This document shows, piece after piece, positions 30,780 through 41,915 of a stretch of DNA of 64,000 bases. How positions within the stretch are numbered: position 1 is the stretch's first letter; every line of letters begins with the position of its first letter. The translations under genes were made by a program, and so were the position numbers. Source of the DNA: Ichthyophis bannanicus (taxonomy: Eukaryota > Chordata > Amphibia > Gymnophiona > Ichthyophiidae); assembly GCA_033557465.1 (NCBI GenBank), contig CM066037.1:520854686-520918685 (forward strand). Direction: 5' to 3'. Under the pieces are notes generated by a model. It did not search any database and had not been told where the DNA came from. It worked only from the letters and a program-made list of their open reading frames with translations.

Positions 30780-32150
30780 ATCCTCCCCCAACACCAGCTC
30801 CCTTCTAGTTCCAGCCTCACCCAGCATCCATTCCCTTCTAGTCCCTGCATCAGCCCATTTCCAGTCCTAGCAGCCCCCCAACCCATTTCCAGTCCTAGCA
30901 ACCTCCCAACCCAATACCAGTCCTAGCCCCCCCTCATCAACCCACTTCCAGTCCTAACCCCCCATAAGCCCATTTCCAGTCCTAGCTCCCCCATCTATTT
31001 GCAGTCCCATCCGAGTCCCTCCATCAGCTCATTTCCAAACCCAGCCCCCCATGAGCCCATTTCTAGTCCTTTCCTAGCCCCACCATCAGCCCAAGTCAAA
31101 TCCTAGCTCCCCTCCACTCAGCCCATTTCCAATCCAAGCCCCCCATGAGCCTACTTCCAGTTCTAGCCCCTTCATGAGTCCATTTCAATCCAAACCCCCA
31201 CCACATCCCATTTCCAATCTTAGCACCCCCCCAACAGCCAATTTCCAGTCCTATTCTAGCCCCTCCATCAGCCCATTTCCTGTCCTAGCCCCCCTCACCC
31301 ATTTCCAGTCCTAGCTCCCTCCCCCTCACAACCCATTTCCATTCCAAGCCCCAATCCCATCAGCTATTTGCAGTTCAAGCCCTCCTTCCACTCAGCCCAT
31401 TTCCAGTCTTAGCCCCCCCATAGCCCATTACCAGTCCTAACCCCCCCCATCAGCCCATTACCAGTCCTAACCCCCCCATCAGCCCATTTCCAGTCTTAGC
31501 CCCCCCCCATAGCCCATTACTAGTCCTACCCCCCCCCAAATCACCATCACATCACCAGCCCACTTCCAGCCTTAGCACCCCCCATGGCCCATTACGCGTC
31601 CTAACCCCCCCCCCCATCAGCCCATTTCCAGTCTTAGCCCCCCCCATGGCCAATTACCCAGTCCTAACCCCGGCCAATTACCAGTCCTAACCCGGCCAAT
31701 TACCAGTCCTAACCCCCCCCCCTGGCCAATTACCAGTCCTACCCCCCCCCGGCCAATTACCAGTCCTACCCCCCCCCCCGGCCAATACCAGTCCTAACCC
31801 CCCCCATCAGCCCCTTTCCAGTCTTAGCCCCCCCCAGGGCCAATTACCAGTCCTACCCCCCCCCCCTGGCCAATTACCAGTCCTACCCCCCCCCCTGCCA
31901 ATTACCAGTCCTACCCCCCCCCCCTGCCAATTACCAGTCCTAACCCCCCCATCAGCCCCTTTCCAGTCTTAGCCCCCCCCCCATGGCCAATTACCAGTCC
32001 TAACCCCCCCCCCATCAGCCCCTTTCCAGTCTTTGCCCCCCCCCCCCATGGCCAATTACCAGTCCTAACCCCCCCCCCCATCAGCCCATTTCCAGTCTTA
32101 GCCTCCCCACCATAGCCCATTACCAGTCCTAAACCCCCTTCCCCCCGATC
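30780..32150. repeat. C-rich minisatellite inside hAT 1
   Basis: About 1.4 kb of degenerate units of 25-35 bp built on CCCATTTCCAGTCCTAGCCC and, further right, GGCCAATTACCAGTCCTA with C runs of 6 to 14. The strand is strongly skewed to C. Units become more uniform towards the right, suggesting recent expansion there. Confidence 0.85.
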
Positions 32151-32164
32151 ATCCCAAAATAAAA

Positions 32165-32537
32165 AAAAAAAACCAAAAAAACCGGCTGCTTCTGCCGCGG
32201 CAGCCACAAGAGGTCTGCCGCGGCAGCCTCAAGAGCTCTGCCGCGGGCCCCCCCCCTGCCCGGCAGAGCCTCCCTGCATCATCTACCTTCCAGTCGCAAA
32301 ACGCGGGCTTCTTTCAGAGCCGCGAGAGTTTCCTTTCTCGCGGGAGAGCCGCGAGAAAGGAAACTCTCGCGGCTCTGAAAGAAGCCCGCGTTTTGCGACT
32401 TGAAGGTAGATGATGCAGGGAGGCTCTGCCGGGCAGGGGGGGGGGGGCCCGCGGCAGAGCTCTTGAGGCTGCCGCGGCAGAGCTCTTGAGGCTGCCGCGG
32501 CAGAAGCAGCCGGTTTGTTTGGTTTTTTTTTTTTTTT
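32165..32537. repeat. Large palindrome inside hAT 1
   Basis: Inverted arms of about 170-180 bp around a 5-nt loop (32344-32348). Examples are CGGCTGCTTCTGCCGCGGCA on the left and its complement near 32497-32516, and GCGGGCTTCTTTCAGAGCCG against its complement at about 32370-32390. Arms differ by few bases and in C/G run length. Confidence 0.88.
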
Positions 32538-33289
32538 AATTTGGGACCTTTTAAATGCGGACCTTCCCGCGTGCCAGCTGCAAGGCCTTCGCGTGCCACA
32601 GCTGGCACGCGTGCCATAGGTTCGCCATCGCTGCCCTAGGACACAAGTGCTACCAGAGCTTGATGCTGGGATGTCTGATCCAAGCCTATGAGTTATACAT
32701 AGTCATGTATCTGAAGGCTTTAACCCAGAAGTTGTCCAGTTCTCAGTGGGGCTGGCCAGGGAACCTCTTCAATGGTTCCAAGCTCTGGATTGTTCAAACT
32801 AACTACTGAGCGGCCTATGATGGATTTGAGTCAGCAGCTCGAGTAGCAGCAGCCGGCATCGGGACTTGACGCCAAGCCTGACTACAGTCATCGGACCTCA
32901 AGCAATGGGTCGAGGACAAGCTGCTTGAAGTCCCCTGCACCAGGGAGAACCTGTTCGGCAAATCCATAGCCGACAAGGCAGCCAAGATATCAGCCGAAGA
33001 GGTGACCTGATAGGCTCTCAAAAAGGATCTCTTCCTTTCTCCACAAGAAACTCTCGGGGGGGGGCACTTCCAGTAGAGTCACTGCTACCAGCCCTTCTCA
33101 GGCCAGGAACAGGGTTTTTACTCCAAGAGACAGGGACAGGGAGCTCAGAAGCCCCAAACCCCGGCTCCAGCCCAACCAGGGGAGAGCTTTTGATTCCCAG
33201 GACAGGGCCTCCCCTCCTCCAGGAGACCTTCACTCCTCCAGGAGACCTTCACCAGCCCACAGGAGTCACCTGTAACTCTTTGCCTACAG

Positions 33290-33795
33290 ATTAGCCGAAG
33301 TCACCTCAAACTAGTGGGTGCTGCAGGTGATAAATGCAGGTTACCTCCTCTGCTTACAACACTAAGTTCTTCACAGGAAAGCCTGTGCAACCTCTCCTTC
33401 ACCAGACTCTTCTGCTCTCAGAGCTCACAGGTCTGCTTAGGGACAATGCAGTAGAACCTGTACCCAAACATCTATGGGGAAAAGGCTTCTGCTCAAGGTA
33501 CTTCCTTGTCTCAAAGAGAACTGGGGGCCTCAGGCCCATACTAGACCTCAGAAACTTAAACAAGTTTCTGGTGAGGGAGAAGTTCAAGATGCTCTAGCTT
33601 GGAACACTGCTGCCCTACTTCCACCAGGGAGATTGGCTGTGCTGCTTGGATCTAAAGGATGCATACACACAAGTCCTAATACATCCCTCCCCATAGGCAG
33701 TACCAACGGTCCCTTGTGGGAGGGGGGCACTACCAGTACAGAGTGCTTCCCTTCAGCCTGGCCTCCTCACCAAGGGTCTTTACCAAGTGCTTGGC
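33290..33795 (+). pseudogene. Type D DIRS RT fragment
   Basis: LLSELTGLLRDNAVEPVPKH, FCSRYFLVSKRTGGLRPILD, LNKFLVREKFKML, then after a stop at 33595 a frame with GDWLCCLDLKDAYTQVLIHP (motif A) near 33630-33690 and YQYRVLPFSLASSPRVFTKC near 33735-33790. It ends before the YLDD motif. The sequence then jumps to the segment before YR, implying deletion of the active site and RNase H. Confidence 0.8.
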
Positions 33796-33799
33796 TGGC

Positions 33800-35063
33800 C
33801 CAGCCAGGGACTTCTCTACGTCTTCCCTCCGAGGAGGCTCATAGGGGGAGTGAATGAGAGTGGAGGCGCACTGCAGGCTGGTCATTTTGATTCCCCCAGA
33901 TTGGCTGAGGCGCCCGTGGTACGCGGACCTCATTCGGCTGAGCCGTGGAGACTCCCAGGCAGGCCAGACCTGCTGATTCAGTCTTAATGCCCCAGGTGGA
34001 TCTGTTGTCGCTTACAGCATGGCTCCTGAAAGGACTAGGTTAAGGAAGCAAGGTTATTTTGCTCAGGTAATCTCCATGCTTCTTAGGGCCAGAAAGAAGT
34101 CTTACGTCCTTGTCCTCAATTCAAGTGTGGAGAATTTTTGAGGGCTGGTGCACAGAGAACAATTACAGGCTGCTGTCTGCATCTGTTCGGGAAATGTTGG
34201 AGCTTCTTCAGGCAGGACTCGATAGACTCTCTGAGGATGCAAGTGGCTGTGTTGGCGTGTTGTTGTGGCAGGATCCAAGCAGTCTCATTGGGAATGCATC
34301 CGGATGTAGTTAGTTTTCTGAGGGCTGTTAGGCAGTTCCGATCACCCAGGAGGATGCTGGTTCCAGCTTGGGATCTCAATCTGGTTCTTTCGGCGCTAAT
34401 ACGAGAGCTCTTCGAGCCGCTAGCAGCACATACCCTAATGGATTTGACTTTGCCACCAAAAACACTATCTTCAATCTGTTCTGCCATGAGAATCTCCGAG
34501 CTCCAGGCATTGTCATGTAGAGAGCCTTTTCTGTCCTCCAGGGAGATGATGGTCCTGCAGATGGTACTCTCTCTCTTACCGAAGATGGTGTCACCTTTTC
34601 ATTTGAATCAGCCTCTCACTCTTCTGTTGTCAGATCTGGCCGAGGAATTGGCGGACCCACAATTGCATCTCCTCGACGTCAGACGGTCGTTGAGAAGGTA
34701 TCTGAACAGAACAGCTTCATTTCGGAAGTCAGATCGGCTATTCATCTTGTTCGGAGGACCGCGTAAGGGAGAGAAGGTGAAAAAATCCTCCATTTTGAGA
34801 TAGGCTGCTGCAATTGCTTCTTTAATCTGTTGTGGGCCAAAGGGGCTCATTCCACCAGGGCACAGGGTGCCTCCTGGGCGGAGTGGAGTTTGGTTCCGCC
34901 GGGGGACATCTGTCGGGCAGCCACCTGGTTGTCCCTGCATACATTTGTGAAGTATTATAGATTGGATGTGCAAGTGCTGGGGGATGCGAAGTTTGATTCA
35001 GCAGTGCTCCAGGCTGGGCTCGCAGGTCCCTCCTGCGGTTTGGTGGCTCTGTTACATCCCTGA
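33800..35063 (+). pseudogene. Type D DIRS tyrosine recombinase
   Basis: 33800-34080 holds fragments of the region after RNase H (LLYVFPPRRLIGGV, LTAWLLKGLG). A YR core follows in the frame open at 34138-34803: LNLVLSALIRELFEPLA, AMRISELQAL with the catalytic Arg near 34490, and LPKMVSPFHLNQPLTLLL. A frame change near 34800 leads to AHSTRAQGASWAEW (HxxR box), ICRAATWLSLHTFVKYYRLD (nucleophile Tyr near 34953) and a stop at 35063. All catalytic residues are recognisable but split between frames. Divergent from the YRs of families A and B. Confidence 0.8.
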
Positions 35064-35093
35064 GGTGCGCGACTAGACTGGAGGGACGATAAG

Positions 35094-35155
35094 GATGGTG
35101 AAATTAGGCCTTATCTGCTAATTGGCTTTCCTTGAGGAACTCCAGTCCAGTCCCG
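35094..35155. repeat. Type D internal complementary region
   Basis: About 61 bp that is the reverse complement, with one mismatch, of the right terminus at 36352-36412 (GGGACTGGACTGGAGTTCCT through AAGGCCTAATTTCACCAT). The sequence just upstream (GACTAGACTGGAGGGACGAT) may complement the lost left end. Confidence 0.8.
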
Positions 35156-35338
35156 GAACCCTCCCATCTGTAATTTTTGCGTGATGCGTGCAACCCTAGG
35201 CCTGAAGAATCTCAGCTTGTGGAAAGCTGGGTGCAGACGAAGCAGCACCACATTATCAAATGAAAGGACATGCCGATTCCTGTGTGTGTTCCTTGGTAAG
35301 AAACCTGTCCCATCCTCCATGGGGTGGGCAAGTGGCGT

Positions 35339-36113
35339 GTAACATAGTAAATGATGGCAGATAAAGACCAGTATGGTCCATCTAGTCTGCCCAGTATGAT
35401 AGCAAGAGTAGGTACACTTCCGCTACGTGCAGGCCACCCCTCCCCATGTCTCTGCTCAGAGGGTGAACCCATCACTTCATGGAGGACACCCCTATTTGTT
35501 GAGAAATTAGATGGTTCAGTTTATTTGGATTTTATCCTGTTGCTGTAAAGGGATCCACTGTGTCTGTCCCATGCCATTTTGAATTTCGTCACCGTGTTTG
35601 CCCCCACCACTTCCATCGGGAGGATGTTCCAAGCATCCACCACCCTTTCTGTGAAAAAGTATTTCCTGACATTGCCTTTCAATTTACCACCTTGCAGCTT
35701 CCTGTTATGCCCTCTAGTTTTACAGCTTCCCCGTCTTTGGAAGAGATTTGTTTGTTCATTATTTCCTTTTAAGTATTTAAAGGTCTGAATCATATCTCCC
35801 CTGCCCCTCCTCTCCTCCAAAGTGTACATGTTTAGGTCTTCAAGTCTCTTCTCATAAAGCTTCTGACGCAGTCTCCAAATCATTTTGGTCGCCTTCCTCT
35901 GAAAGTTTCCAGTCTTTTTACATCCTTTGCAAGGTATGGTCTCCAAAACTGAACACAGTATTCCAAGTGAGGCCTCACCAGTGACTTGTACAGTGGCATA
36001 AGTACCTCTTCCTTTCTGCTGGTAATTCCTCTTTGTATGCAGCCCAACATCCTCCTGGCTTTTGCCACCGCCTTGTCGCACTGTGTTGCCATCTTGAGAT
36101 CTTGGTGGAAGGC
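35339..36113 (-). mobile_element. CR1 3'-end fragment between type D ICR and right ITR
   Basis: Same subfamily as the CR1 at 2986-7665: the open frame at 35521-36081 contains KLYEKRLEDLNMYTLEERRG, TNLFQRRGSCKTRGHN and VVDAWNILPMEVVGANTVT, and the 3' UTR (GGCAGATAAAGACCAGTATG in plus orientation) ends at 35339. 5' truncated near 36113. Interrupts the noncoding 3' part of D. Confidence 0.88.
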
Positions 36114-36351
36114 TCCTGTGTTAAGGGTGTGGGCCAGGGAGGGGAGGGGTTTTTCCCAAGGGGGGGAGCCCCTTATTTGTTCAGGTTGTTAGTTTGGTTA
36201 TTGACTTCTTGTTTGCTGCTCCTGTGCATCTGCTTTGTCAATAGGTTACTGGAGCTGGTGGGTGGAGCCAGCTGCTTAAGTATCCTGATGTCATTAAAAC
36301 ATGACATGCTCCGTCTCCAAACTGCTGGAGGGGGTTGACTACCCTGCGGTA

Positions 36352-36412
36352 CGGGACTGGACTGGAGTTCCTCAAGGAAAGCCAGTTAGCAGATAAGGCC
36401 TAATTTCACCAT
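36352..36412 (+). repeat. Right ITR/terminus of type D DIRS
   Basis: Pairs with the ICR at 35094-35155. The sequence following (TAGTTGTAGTAGCAGTAGTA) is not element-like, so the right end is at about 36412. It does not carry the CAGGTAAGT tail of families A, B and C. Confidence 0.75.
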
Positions 36413-36429
36413 AGTTGTAGTAGCAGTAG

Positions 36430-37111
36430 TAGTTTCCATAATGTTATGGCGCTGTTCTGCTGCTTCAGGAACTGGAGGCCTGGAACATATTAAAGGAATC
36501 AGTCAGTGGACTACCAAGGTAGTTTGGAACAAAATGTGTTACCTAGTATTAGAAAGCTAGGTCTGGGTCGAAGGTCATGGGTACTCCAGCAGAACGACGA
36601 CCTAAAACATATCCAAAAGTACAAAAGAAATATTAAAAAGGAACAAATGGACTGTTTTAAACTGGCCAGCAAAGAGTCCTGATCCCAATCCAATCGCAAA
36701 CTTTTGGAAAAAGCTTCAATTTGCCATTGGTGAAAGGAATCCTGGAAACATTCATGAGCTGGAACAAATTGTAGTTGAAGAGTGAGAGAAACTATCAGCA
36801 GACAGATGTATGAAACTTATAGATGGCTATAAGAATCTTTTGGAAGCTGTCATTGCTGTCAAGGGTTGTGTGACCAAATATTAGTGAAGGGTGCCATTAA
36901 TCCTGTCTAAGTCATATTTTGTATTTTCTTTCTCAGAAATTTACATCCAAGTTGCACAGACATCTATTTTTTTTGTTGTATACATTTGAATATACTTTAA
37001 AAAAAAAATAATATGATCACATACAGTTGGAATATTTCCAATTATTTTTCAAGGTATTGTACACAACATACCTAAAGTGCAAGGGTGCCAGTAATGCTGA
37101 CCCCCAACTGT
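36430..37111 (+). mobile_element. Tc1/mariner transposon relic, transposase C-terminus and 3' end
   Basis: Mixed-frame translation recovers a Tc1/mariner transposase C-terminus: CFAASGTGGLEHIKG near 36455, a decayed LQQNDDLKH catalytic segment near 36580, NKWTVLNWPAKSPDPNPIAN near 36640-36700, FWKKLQFAIGERNPGN and HELEQIVVEEWEKLSADRC. The usual catalytic Glu after NPI(E)N is Ala in this copy. The 3' end is probably GTGCCAGTAATGCTGACCCC, near 37111. The 5' half is missing. Dead. Confidence 0.75.
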
Positions 37112-37179
37112 CGTTCTTATCTCCACCACCTTCATTGAGAGACCGTTTCATGCATTCACGACCATTTCTGTAAAGAAAT
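37112..37179 (-). mobile_element. Short CR1 C-terminal scrap
   Basis: Minus strand reads KYFFTEMVVNAWN-like sequence in the CR1 C-terminal region (CACCACCTTCATTGAGAGAC on the plus strand). It is cut at 37179 by the left end of B6, so it is probably the local target of that insertion. Confidence 0.6.
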
Positions 37180-38158
37180 ATCTCCAGGAACAAGCAGGAA
37201 TGTAGTCCTCACATATGGGTATCATCGGTATCGACGGAGCCTGTGTGGGAACGCTTCCCAGCGTCCAATAACGCTTTTGGGAGCATCCCTCAGCACGTGC
37301 GCGCTGCTTTTCCAACTGTCCCTCTTCAGTTCTTCGTTTTCCGCGGAGCCGACAGGACCTATTCCCTGTCTCCGCAGAAAATTACATCTTTAAACTTCTT
37401 TCTGTGGTCGCGTTTGCCTACCGCACGACGCCTACCGGTACCGCCGGTTCTTTCTTTTCCTTCTTTTTATTAAAAAAAAACAACTTTCAGTGTTTCTTTC
37501 AGAAACTTTCCTTTTTGGTGCTAGGTGCCATTTTGGGTACTAAGCCCCCATTTTCCTAAATCATGGAAAAACCAACTAGTGGTTTTAAGAAATGTACTAA
37601 GTGTGGCGGTACCATTTCCATCACTGACACCCATGATTGGTGTCTAAAATGTTTAGGACCTGATCATTCTCCAACTGAATGTCTCTCCTGCATGGAGATG
37701 ACCAAAAGAGGAAGACAGAACCGGGCCACAAAGCTCGGTACCCTTTTTCTCCAGGACCAAGCAGGAAGTCAGTCCTCACATATGGGTGACGTCGGCGCCG
37801 ACAGAGCCCCCATGCAGAGCATTTCCCCAGCTTTCAAAGAAAGCCTTTGGGAATGCAGCACGCATGCGCGGTCCCCTTCCAGCCCAAGGGTGCCATCTTG
37901 CTGCTTAGTCTTTTTTCCGCGGAGCCCAATGCAAGTGTCATGGCCACCTGTGAAAAAGTTGATTTTTTTCGGTTTGGATCCGGGTTTTTTTCTCGGTTCG
38001 ACGCCAGTTTTCCATTTCCCGCCTGGGCCCGGTACACCGGTATCGAGCCCGGACCTCATTTTTCGGTTTTTGTCCTTTGAGACTGGCGTTCGCACCATTT
38101 TTTCTATTTTTCTCTGGCAGCCCTGTCTTTTGACCTTGCAGGGGCTCTTTTTCCCCCG

Positions 38159-40013
38159 ATGGCTGCCAGTGGGTTTAAAAAGTGTGATCGGTGTAAGAAA
38201 CTTATGTCTCTTACCGACACACATGACTGCTGCCTCGGGCCCGATCATGACCCGATGATCTGTGGCCCTTGTGGGAAAATGTCCTCGAAGGCGTTGAGGA
38301 GCCGTCAGCATTAGAAGGAAAGAATCTTCTCTGACTCTGCATCCGGTTGGGCCCGGACTTCGTCAGAGGCCTCGACGTCTCTGGACTCCGATCCCGAGCA
38401 TCGCTGGAATTCCTCTGAAAGGGGGTCTCCCTCGCGGGAGCATCGCAGGAAGAAGAAACCCGCGAGGGCGGCGTTGGTGGACACACTTGGCTCCTCGAGG
38501 GCCAGGTCACATAGCCCCGACCGCCGTCCCGGGTCTTCAGAGTCGGAGAGGCCTGCTAAACAACCTCGTGTAGAGACGGAGGCGCCAAGTTAAGTGAGTA
38601 CTGTAGTTCTCGTGGACTCTCCTCCAGGGGATCCGACGTCGGGGCCCGAGTCGGAGGCTGCTGGGTCTCCTGAGCTCGGACTCAGGTTGACGGCCTTGGA
38701 GAGCAGCTTGGCTGCCTTCATGGAACAGCAGCGGGCACTGATCGCCGGTCTCACCGGTGCATCTGCCCCGACCACTGGGACCTTGACCTCCAAGTCGACC
38801 CCGGAGGCCGAGCCGATCCTCGAGTCCATGTGGTCTCGAGTCGATCCTCAGCCAAGGTCTCCCTCGGCCTCCCATTCGGGACCGAGGTCGTCTATGCCGG
38901 TACCCTCGGTGTCGGGGCGGAAGGCATCGGTGCCTGCCCGTCTGGAGCCGCTCGATTCCTCCTCTGAGGGCTCAAGCTGGGAAACGGAGAACAAGGAGTC
39001 CCCGGACACGTTTCGGACCCGGTGTGTCCCTTCGGACTCACCGGAGCCTGAACCTCGGAGAAGGTCCCCCCGGAGGATACCCGGTTCTCGGATTTCGTGA
39101 GGGACATGGCCAAGGCTTTGGCATTCCCCATGGACCCCGAGGAGGAGCTTCGAGCCGAGGAGCTCAAGGCCCTGCAGTATGACTCTCCCCCCAAAGAGGC
39201 CTTTACTGTACCAGTTCTTCGGATGCTGGAACGGTTGCTCTTCCGCATGTGGGAGACGCCGGTTCTTAGCAAGCGGGTCGATTCCATCTATCGAGTCCGC
39301 AAGAGCCCCGGGTTCCAGAAGGCACAGCTACCGCACCATTCCATGGTTGTGGAATCGGCCATGCATCGCCTGAAGAGTCAGAAGATGCACTCCTTGGTAG
39401 AAAGTGCTTCCAGGGCTCTGTGCTTGCTTGCTGTGTCCAGACCTACCAGCTGTACATGGGCATGTACCTTGGGGACCTGGCAAAGGAGATTGCCGGGTTC
39501 TCTGCTGGTCTCTCCGAGGAACCTTTGCAGAGGTTCACAGCTTTGTCAACTGGGATCCCCGAGAATGCTCGAAGTTTGTCTCAGCAGCTTATGATGGATT
39601 CAAGGCTTCGGCCCGAGTAGCCGCGGCTGGCATTGGTGCATGCCGTCAGGCCTGGCTACAGTCATCGGACCTCGAGCCATGGGTGCAGTAAAAGTTGGTC
39701 GATGTCCCCTGCCGAGGTGAAAACCTCTTTGGCAAGCCCATGGCTGAAAAGGCTGCAGAACTCTAGTCCGAGACTCTCACCAGGACAAGGCCATCCAGGA
39801 AGACCTCTGCCCTTTCTCAAAAGAAGAAGGGCTCGGGGAAAAAAGTCCTTTTACCCGAGAAAGTCATCTGCCTACAAAACGTACCCTCAGTACCAGGCCT
39901 CCACAGCTCCCCAACAGGGTCAGCAGGCCAAGGGGCAGGGACATGGGCCCCGTAGGCAGAAAACCCCCAAGCCACCAGCTCCGGCTCCTGCACAGCAGGG
40001 AGCGGGGTTTTGA
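38159..40013 (+). pseudogene. Family A DIRS gag (A2)
   Basis: ATG at 38159, 39 nt after an acceptor-like TTCTCTGGCAG. GFKKCDRCKKLMSLTDTHDC, stop near 38311, then in shifted frames SSERGSPSREHRRKKKPARA, LGLRLTALESSLAAFMEQQR (38594-39100), MAKALAFPMD, LPHHSMVVESAMHRLKSQKM, deletion near 39400, TYQLYMGMYLGDLAKEIAGF, and the basic C-terminus with SAYKTYPQYQAS ending QQGAGF at 40013. Parallel to A1 gag, including loss of the second CxxC. Confidence 0.82.
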
Positions 40014-41915
40014 CTCCAGTGGCATAGCCTCTCCTCCTCAGCTGGCCCCTCTCAGCACAGGAGGCCGGCTCACTCTGTATGCCCACAGGTGGTCAGCCAT
40101 AACAAGGGATACCTGGGTGCTAAGCATAGTCCAGAGGGGCTAACTGCTGCACTTCCACCAGGTACCCCCCTCCTACTTTCCAGGGGAGCCTCTACGAACC
40201 CCTCTGCACAGGGACTTGCTCCTGTAGGATTAGCAAGTCTCCTAAAGGAACAGGCGGTGGAACCGGTGCCCCACCATCTGAGAGGTCAGGGCTTCTACTC
40301 CAGGTACTTCCTGGTACCAAAACAAACAGGAGGCCTCAGGCCCATCCTAGACTTGCGAAATCTAAACAGTTTTCTGGAGAGGGAAAAGTTCAAGATGCTT
40401 ACTCTCGGGATACTGTTGCCCTACCTTCAGCAGGGAGATTGGCTATGCTCCTTAGACCTAAAGGATGCTTATACTCACATCCTTATTCATCCAGACCACA
40501 GACAATATCTCAGATTTGTGGTAGGAGGAAACCATTTTCAGTACAGGGTACTTCCTTTTGGCCTAACCTCCACCACCAGGGTTTTCACCAAGTGCCTGGC
40601 GGTGGTGGCGGCCTATCTCAGGGTTCAAGGGCTCTTTGTCTTTCCATACCTGGACGACTGGCTCATCAAGGATCAGTCTCCACAGGAGACCAATCAAGCC
40701 ACCCTACACACTGTCTCTCTTCTACAGCATCTGGGGTTTGTCATAAAATTTGCAGAGTCCACTTTGCGTCCCTCCCAGAACATGGAGTATATTGGAGCGA
40801 CACTGGACACCCTTCAAGCAAAGGCTTTCTTACCTGTTGACAGGGCCCACAGACTGATGGATTTGGCCAGACAATTCCACAGCAATTCTCTGGTCTCTGC
40901 CAGACAATTCCTGAGGCTCTTAGGCCACATGGCATCCACTGTTCATGTAACTCCAAATGCCCGTCTGCACATGAGGCCAGCTTAGTGGGGTCTCAGAACT
41001 CAATGGCTGCAAGACCCAGGAAGCCTACAGGACAAAATAAGGGTGTCCAAACTACTCGCATCTTCATTGCAGTGGTGGCTTCATCTTCCGAATCTGGTGC
41101 AAGGAGTGCTTTTCCAGGCCCCTCCACACTCCCAAGTTCTGACAACCGATGCTTCTCTTCAGGGTTGGGGTGCACATTGTCAGGGAGCCTGCACTCAGGG
41201 CCTGTGGTCTCCTTGGGAGGCCGCACAGCAGATCAATCTCTTGGAGCTGAGAGCCGCTTAGCCCTGCAGACTTTCTCTCATGTCCTCTCTCACCAGTACG
41301 TCTTAGTTCAGACGGACAATCAAGTTGCTATGTTCTATGTAAACAAACAGGGAGGCACGGGGTCCGGCCCTCTCTTTCAGGAAGCACAGGACCTGTGCTC
41401 CTGGGCAGTCAATCATGGCATAGTTCTCAGGGCGGTCTATCTCCCTTGGCAGGAGAATTGCCTGGTAGATTGAGCAGGATCCTACAGCCACACGAATGGC
41501 AGTTGAATCCTCTGGTGGTTCAACAAATCTTCCTGAGTTGGGGTCTTCCCGACATAGATCTTTTTGCCAGTCCACTGAACCGTCAACTGCCCAGGTTCTG
41601 CTCAGACAGCCGCATCCTCTCAGAGCAGCAGCGGATGCATTTCTCATTCCATGGTCTACAGGCCTCCTATATGCGTTTCCTCCCATGCCTCTAGTGCCCA
41701 AGACACTGTTCAAAGTGCTCCAGGACAAGGCCTCGGTGATCCTGGTGGCCCCCAGATGGCCAAGGCAACCGTGGTTCCCACTTCTTTTGCAACTAGCGGT
41801 GGACACTCCTCTTCCTCTGGGGATGCAACCAGATCTCCTGTCTCAGGAGCAGGGATCTCTCTTACACCCCAACCTCCAGTCCCTCAATCTGATGGCCTGG
41901 CTGCTGAACGGGTAG
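40014..41915 (+). pseudogene. Family A DIRS reverse transcriptase-RNase H (A2)
   Basis: The frame is +1 to gag. The RT core is open at 40089-40985 and intact in motifs: FYSRYFLVPKQTGGLRPILD, LCSLDLKDAYTHILI, FQYRVLPFGLTSTT, YLDD at 40647-40658, and a thumb with LLQHLGFVIKFAES in frame, unlike A1. A TAG follows MRPA near 40985. RNase H is split between frames: TTDASLQGWGAHCQ, NLLELRA (followed by a stop), TDNQVAMFYVNK. The tail with DLFASPLNRQLPRF, LYAFPPMPLV and APRWPRQPW ends with the stop after LMAWLLNG at 41915, overlapping YR. Confidence 0.87.

Larger units (their letters stand above)
29750..32633. mobile_element. hAT-type nonautonomous DNA transposon 1 with exact 8-bp target duplication
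   Basis: Starts CAGTGATGGCTAACC and ends GGTTCGCCATCGCTG (imperfect terminal inverted repeats). It is flanked by the 8-bp duplication CCCTAGGA at 29742-29749 and 32634-32641. An 8-bp duplication with CAG...CTG ends is typical of hAT elements. No transposase is encoded. The interior holds an AT-rich unique part (29880-30780), a long C-rich minisatellite and a large palindrome. The interior from about 29840 is shared with hAT 2 at 48783-50972, whose ends are different. It interrupts the D gag. Confidence 0.9.
28958..33190 (+). pseudogene. Type D (A-like) DIRS gag remnant, split by hAT
   Basis: Fragments in several frames match family A gag: FHDFVRDMA near 29395-29420, HNSMVVESTM near 29645-29675, LKSQKNYSLVPPGRD near 29680-29730. 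After the hAT come MLGCLIQAYELYIVMYLKAL (32660-32725) and a CTRENLFGKSIADKAAK-like segment near 32935-32990. Many stops. The cysteine-rich N-terminus is missing, so the 5' third is lost. Confidence 0.7.
28958..36412 (+). mobile_element. DIRS type D element, 5'-truncated, with hAT and CR1 insertions
   Basis: Contains a decayed gag (28958-33190, split by a hAT at 29750-32633), part of RT (33290-33795), a divergent YR (33800-35063), an ICR at 35094-35155 and a right ITR at 36352-36412. A CR1 fragment occupies 35339-36113. No left ITR was found, and the RT active site through RNase H appears deleted around 33795. The terminal sequences differ completely from families A, B and C, so this is a separate family; its gag/RT is closest to family A. 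Confidence 0.75.

Noticed and set aside
31911..32207. Glycine-rich minus-strand open frame
   Set aside because: It is the translation of the C-run minisatellite, an effect of composition.
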